Positions 30,671-34,424 of a stretch of 34,424 nt of DNA are shown here, piece after piece. The translations under genes were made by a program, and so were the position numbers. Location of the stretch: contig JALGUG010000086.1 in NCBI GenBank assembly GCA_029820995.1, positions 1 through 34,424 of the forward strand, given 5' to 3'. Under the pieces are notes generated by a model. It ran no database searches. It saw nothing but the letters and a program-made list of their open reading frames with translations, and had not been told where the DNA came from. Positions within the stretch are counted from its first letter, which is position 1. Each line of letters opens with the position of its first letter. Source of the DNA: Candidatus Zipacnadia bacterium. Lineage in GTDB: Bacteria; Armatimonadota; Zipacnadia; JALGUG01.

Positions 30671-32527
30671 ATGCGCGACATCTGGGTTAAGGTTCGCTTG
30701 GCCGTTGCCGTGATGCTTGTTCTGTTCGTGCTTGCGGTGGTCGGATTCGTGTATTTGGCGAAGCACCGGGTTCGGGTGGCCCGCACTCAGAGGCAAGCGA
30801 CCTATATCAGGGAGGCACACCAGGCCCGGGCGGAGTTGCCCGAGCCGCTGACGCTGGCGGAGGCAAAGGCGGAGTACGAGGAGTTTGTCCGGAAGCACAC
30901 CGATTGGCGGGAGCCGGCAGAGAAGCGTGTGACGGCACTGCGGGCGACCTTCGACGTAGATCGGACCAACGGAGCGGCTGCGTCGGCCCTGTACGAGCAC
31001 CTGTGGGCTCTCGGGAGGCCGCAAGACGCGAGAACGGTGGCCGAGCAGTGGACGAAGGCGGCGCCACGGGATGCGGAGGCGTGGCAGGCGCTGGCGGTGA
31101 TGTGTCGGGTTCTGGACCTGGAGCAAGAGGCGGAAGCGGCGATGCGCGAACTGGAGCGGCTGGGCGGTCACGAGTCCACGTACGCCTGCGTGCAGCGGTC
31201 GCTGGTCGCACACGACGTATTCGACGGCTTCACGGCGATGCGGGAAGCGCGGAAGGCCGTCAAGCTGGCCCAGACGGACAAGGAGAAGGCCGCGGCCTAC
31301 CATGCGCTGGCAGACGCGCACCTCGCGCTCAACAGCCAAGTGATCCTAAGCAGCGAGGAACGCTGGGAGCACTACCGAGCGGGTTATGAGGCGGCGAAGA
31401 AGTCGCTCAAGTATCAGGAGACGGGCCGGGCGCACCTCCAGGTGTATTGGGCCGCGAATCGCTACCTGTGCGCGGTGAAAGGGCGGCCCGAGTGGCGGGA
31501 AAAGGACCGGGACCGGCTGCCGCATCCGGGTGAGGCGCAGGAGCACCTGCAAAAGGTATTGAAGCGCTGGCCGCTGTATGCAAGGGCGTGGAGCGTGCTG
31601 TGCTTGGGTCGCCTGGACCGAGACGATCGGTATGGCGCGTGGTCGGCGGCCAAGATCGGCTTTTACCTCACGCCGTACGATCCCTATCGGCTGGGGATGC
31701 ACGCGATCACGGCAGAGTACGCGGAGATCGAGCCCGATGCCACGGAGGCGCGTAAGCTGCTGGGCCAAGTGCTGGCCGGAAAGGCGGCCGGCGACTGGTC
31801 GAAGGTCACAGATTCGACGCTACGAGAGTTTGCCGGGGAAGTGGCGGAGCACAAGCCTCATGCGCCGGCGCGGGCGCCGCAAGTTGCCTGCCTGATCTAC
31901 CCGTATGTCCGGGACCGCATTGGGGGCTACTCCATGGCCTTGTGGGAGATGAGCGTCGCTCTGCGTCACGCCGGCCGTGGCGAGGAAGCGCTGGAGGCGG
32001 CGCAGCTCTCTCTTCAGCACCCGCAGATGATGGAGATGTCCGGCGCTGAAATGCTGGGCAATGCCGCCCTTTGCGCGGCGGCTGCGAGGAAGCCGGACCT
32101 GGCCGACCAGTACCTGGCGCAAGCAGCCTCCCGGAAGCCCATGACTGCTTGCACCTGCAACGACATCGCGTGGCAAATCGCGCTGTTTGGCGGGGACTAC
32201 GACTGGGCGCTCAAGCAGCTCGAGCACGCGATACAGGCAGTGCCGGATAATCTGGGCTATCAGGACACCAAGGCCTACCTGCTGTACAAGAAGGGCGACT
32301 ATGCGGAGGCCCGGAAGCTCTGCGAGAAGCTGACCGACGCTGGGGCCGGGGGATTTGCCGTTGGTTACCTGGGGCTGATATGCGAGGCCGAGGGGGATCA
32401 CGAGAAGGCCCTGGAATGCCTGCGGCGAGTGGAAATCCCCAAGGGGGCCAGGGACGCCGAGATACCGCGCGAGTTCAAGCAGGTGCTCCGGAAGCTGGAG
32501 GCGAGGGCTGGGAAGCAGAAGGCGTGA
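30671..32527 (+). CDS. membrane-anchored TPR repeat protein
   Basis: The 618-residue protein has one N-terminal membrane helix (about 8-29) followed by a long alpha-helical part, so it should be anchored in the inner membrane with its bulk in the periplasm. TPR-like pairs are spread from about 85 to 600; clear ones are near WEMSVALRHAGRGEEALEAA, GDYDWALKQLEHAIQAVPDN and GDHEKALECLRRVEIPKG. No catalytic motif is visible, so it is probably a scaffold. GGGGGATGGAAG precedes the ATG. The coiled-coil protein gene starts 111 bp downstream in the same direction and the two may be co-expressed. The spacer before it, 30609-30670, shows nothing else. Confidence 0.82.
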   Translation: MRDIWVKVRLAVAVMLVLFVLAVVGFVYLAKHRVRVARTQRQATYIREAHQARAELPEPLTLAEAKAEYEEFVRKHTDWREPAEKRVTALRATFDVDRTNGAAASALYEHLWALGRPQDARTVAEQWTKAAPRDAEAWQALAVMCRVLDLEQEAEAAMRELERLGGHESTYACVQRSLVAHDVFDGFTAMREARKAVKLAQTDKEKAAAYHALADAHLALNSQVILSSEERWEHYRAGYEAAKKSLKYQETGRAHLQVYWAANRYLCAVKGRPEWREKDRDRLPHPGEAQEHLQKVLKRWPLYARAWSVLCLGRLDRDDRYGAWSAAKIGFYLTPYDPYRLGMHAITAEYAEIEPDATEARKLLGQVLAGKAAGDWSKVTDSTLREFAGEVAEHKPHAPARAPQVACLIYPYVRDRIGGYSMALWEMSVALRHAGRGEEALEAAQLSLQHPQMMEMSGAEMLGNAALCAAAARKPDLADQYLAQAASRKPMTACTCNDIAWQIALFGGDYDWALKQLEHAIQAVPDNLGYQDTKAYLLYKKGDYAEARKLCEKLTDAGAGGFAVGYLGLICEAEGDHEKALECLRRVEIPKGARDAEIPREFKQVLRKLEARAGKQKA

Positions 32528-32638
32528 GCAAGAACGCCCTGTGGCGCTGGGCGGGAGAGCGTACAAGGAGCGACGTGTCTGCCAGAGCGACATCCCTGAT
32601 GGGGTGAAGCGCGGTTGTGCAGAGATAGGTGCGGAGCA

Positions 32639-34045
32639 ATGAGAAGTGATTGTGGGCCACGACAGTCGCGGGCGAGTTGGGCTGTGAGAGCGGCGGCGGT
32701 CTGCGCGATCGGGGCCTTTGTGGTTGTGCTGGCTCAGCGTCCCTCGGGGGCCCAGGAGACGCCGCCCGCGACGGGGAACCCGGCACCATCGGTCGAGGCT
32801 GCGAAGGCTGAAGAGCCAAAAGGGCCTGCCGGTCCCGCTGAACCGTCCGGCACTGAAGAAGCTGAAGGGCCGCCGGAAACGGCTCAACCCGCCGAAGCCG
32901 CCAAGCCGGAAGAGGCTAAGCAGCCGGCTGCGGAGGGAGCCGGCGAGGGACCCGCCGGCATAGAGGCGCCCGGCCCGAAGGAGGCCGAAGCCGAGCCCGT
33001 TGCGGGCGGGGCCGAGGCGCCAGCGCCTGCGGAAGAAGCGAAAGCCGGCGAACCCGGCGGGGAGGAGCTGCCTCCGGAGGAGCAGCCCGAACCAGTGGTG
33101 GCGGTGGAGCCGTCGGCGACGGAACAGAAGGCGGTCGAGCGGGAACCTGAGGGCGCACGCCGGGCGAGGGCCGCGGCGCGGCGCCAGGAGGGCATCTCCT
33201 CCTCGCTGCAGCGGCTTCAGAAGAAGCCCTCGCTGCCTCGCAGCGCGTCACAGCGCGCGGCGCTGGTCAACCAGGTGGCGCAGAGCTCGCTGGTTGAACT
33301 GGGCTCGCTGCGCGAAGAGCTAGCCGGCGCGAAGCTGGAGTTGCAGAGGCTGCGGTCGGTTCAGGACAAGATCATCGGCGATCGGCGCGAGGTGCCGCCG
33401 GCGATTCGAAGCGGGAAGATCCCCAGCATCGGCGCCGGCGAACGCTGGAGCGCACTCAAGCAGACCAGTGATGATTTGCAGAAAAGCATTGACGAGATCT
33501 TCGGCGCGCGGGTCAGGCTGGTGGCCAAGCTGCCGCAGGTGGAACAGGACAGCAAGCTGGCGGCTTCACTGGCGAAGTCGTTGGGCACGGAGCTGGACCC
33601 GGCGCTGCGGCGGGTAGTCCAAGACGCGGCGCAGAACTTGGCCCAGCGGCTGAGCATGGTGCAGGAGCTGCTGGAAATCTACAACAAGCAGGCCGACGTC
33701 GCTACGCAGGCGTATGTCGAGGCTTCGCGCTATTCGGAGGAGCTGAGCGAGGCGATAGTATCAGCGCGCAGCCGGGGCCTGCAGGCGCGGGTTCCCGGCC
33801 GACTGTCCTGGACCACGATCACGTCTCTGGGACCGGAGTTGGCCCGCCTGGGAGAGCTACCATCGGCGATGGCCGAGCGCTACCGCGCAGAGGGACGGCT
33901 CCACGGCGCCGGCGGCTGGGCGCTACGGATCACCGGGATTGTGATCGTGTTGGCCGCGCTGACCTTTCTGTGGACACAGTTGCCCCGGTGGGTTCACAAG
34001 GTGGCCGAGAGGCAGTTGAATGACGACACACCCGACGCCTCATGA
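32639..34045 (+). CDS. secreted/anchored coiled-coil protein with Pro-Ala-Glu-rich region and C-terminal membrane helix
   Basis: From the ATG at 32639 the product is 468 residues. It has a signal peptide (about 15-38, cleavage near PSGA-QE), a low-complexity Pro/Ala/Glu/Lys region (about 39-165), a long helical coiled-coil region (about 175-405; LGSLREELAGAKLELQRLRS is typical) and one membrane helix near the C-terminus (ITGIVIVLAALTFLWTQL). This layout, a periplasmic coiled-coil ending in a membrane helix, recalls the N-terminal half of large MscK-type mechanosensitive channels. An in-frame TTG at 32615 is a less likely start. The next gene begins inside its last 26 bases. The family is not recognised with certainty. 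Confidence 0.78.
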   Translation: MRSDCGPRQSRASWAVRAAAVCAIGAFVVVLAQRPSGAQETPPATGNPAPSVEAAKAEEPKGPAGPAEPSGTEEAEGPPETAQPAEAAKPEEAKQPAAEGAGEGPAGIEAPGPKEAEAEPVAGGAEAPAPAEEAKAGEPGGEELPPEEQPEPVVAVEPSATEQKAVEREPEGARRARAAARRQEGISSSLQRLQKKPSLPRSASQRAALVNQVAQSSLVELGSLREELAGAKLELQRLRSVQDKIIGDRREVPPAIRSGKIPSIGAGERWSALKQTSDDLQKSIDEIFGARVRLVAKLPQVEQDSKLAASLAKSLGTELDPALRRVVQDAAQNLAQRLSMVQELLEIYNKQADVATQAYVEASRYSEELSEAIVSARSRGLQARVPGRLSWTTITSLGPELARLGELPSAMAERYRAEGRLHGAGGWALRITGIVIVLAALTFLWTQLPRWVHKVAERQLNDDTPDAS

Positions 34046-34424
34046 GCGGGCGACGCGCGCGCAAGAGCTGCTGACGCCCGTGCTGCGGGCGGTCTTGCTG
34101 GCAGCAGCCCTGGTGCTGTGTTTGCAGTTGGCCGGCCTGCCGGGCGACTGGACCCTGGCGGCTTTCGCGTTCCTGGGGACCTGGGCGGCGTACGTGGCGT
34201 TGGTGGCCGTGCTGCGACAGCTCCTGGCCCCGCGGGATCCCCGGTTTCGTGTCGTGCATTTGGGGCCCGAGGCCACGGTCAATGTCTTCCGGCTGTTCCG
34301 CCGGTTGGCACTGTACTCGGCGATTCTCCTGCCGCCGATCTGGGTCCTGACGATCCTGGGCTATCCGCGGTCGGACGTGATCATCCTGCTGTCCGTGTGC
34401 CATGTCGCCGGGCTGGCGGTGCTG
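34020..34424 (+). CDS. membrane protein, truncated by the window edge
   Basis: From the ATG at 34020, with GAGAGG seven bases upstream, a frame stays open for 135 codons to the end of the window. It overlaps the end of the coiled-coil gene by 26 bases, so the two are tightly coupled. The product begins MTTHPTPHERATRAQELL and then has about four hydrophobic helices (VLRAVLLAAALVLCLQLAG, LAAFAFLGTWAAYVALVAV, LALYSAILLPPIWVLTILG and a last one, IILLSVCHVAGLAVL). Given the coiled-coil neighbour it could be the channel part of a two-gene MscS/MscK-like system, but the pore helix lies beyond the window, so this is only a suggestion. Confidence 0.75.
   Translation, partial: MTTHPTPHERATRAQELLTPVLRAVLLAAALVLCLQLAGLPGDWTLAAFAFLGTWAAYVALVAVLRQLLAPRDPRFRVVHLGPEATVNVFRLFRRLALYSAILLPPIWVLTILGYPRSDVIILLSVCHVAGLAVL

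Noticed and set aside
29422-30786. 454-codon minus-strand frame opposite the URO-D-like gene
   Set aside because: The composition is arginine/valine/leucine-rich without motifs, and the plus strand encodes a clear family member over the same span.

Overview
The window is a GC-rich, densely coded bacterial chromosome segment with both strands in use. Shine-Dalgarno sites of the GGAGG type precede many starts, and GTG starts occur. No rRNA, plasmid, phage or transposase gene is visible. The gene content is that of PVC-type or Armatimonadota/Hydrogenedentota-like environmental genomes: many TIM-barrel sugar isomerases, an L-fucose-isomerase-like protein, a Gfo/Idh/MocA oxidoreductase, a beta-helix glycosidase, a URO-D-like protein and MttB-family methyltransferases. 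This placement is an inference from gene content; no marker gene settles it.

Layout. 1-1.8 kb: end of a polysaccharide flippase locus. 1.9-3.5 kb, minus strand: tRNA-Ser(TGA) with a near-consensus promoter and, 20 nt downstream, a sugar isomerase. 3.6-5.5 kb, plus strand: two tandem thioredoxin-fold/TPR envelope proteins. 5.5-10.8 kb, minus strand: methyl-THF methyltransferase, ceramidase-like hydrolase, a hexulose-phosphate synthase/RraA fusion, YjbQ and a D-2-hydroxyacid dehydrogenase. 10.95-11.7 kb, plus strand: a TIM-barrel isomerase. 11.9-16.2 kb, minus strand: a folate operon (folP, 5-formyl-THF cyclo-ligase, folB, YtxH protein) followed by an MttB-family methyltransferase. 16.3-24.0 kb, plus strand: two more TIM-barrel isomerases, an aspartoacylase-like metalloprotein, a secreted GH42-like protein and an unknown secreted protein. 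24.0-30.6 kb: UlaG-like metallo-hydrolase (minus), secreted beta-helix glycosidase (plus), Gfo/Idh/MocA protein (minus), URO-D-like protein (plus). 30.7 kb to the end, plus strand: an envelope cluster of a TPR protein, a coiled-coil protein and a truncated membrane protein.

Two themes recur. The first is one-carbon chemistry: folate synthesis, methyl-THF methyltransferase, an MttB-family demethylase candidate, a URO-D-like candidate corrinoid methyltransferase and a formaldehyde-fixing-type synthase domain. The corrinoid protein that would join these steps is not in the window. The second is scavenging of unusual sugars by secreted glycosidases and cytoplasmic isomerases and dehydrogenases.

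The intergenic DNA is notable. It holds a 62-bp tandem repeat array, a degenerate relative of that array at 9.1 kb, a 28-36 bp element found downstream of three stop codons, a second short family with a CTGAAGGCG core, and several perfect hairpins. No clearly new enzymatic system is proven here; the strongest leads are the dispersed intergenic elements, the split one-carbon set and the possible two-gene MscK-like channel at the right edge.
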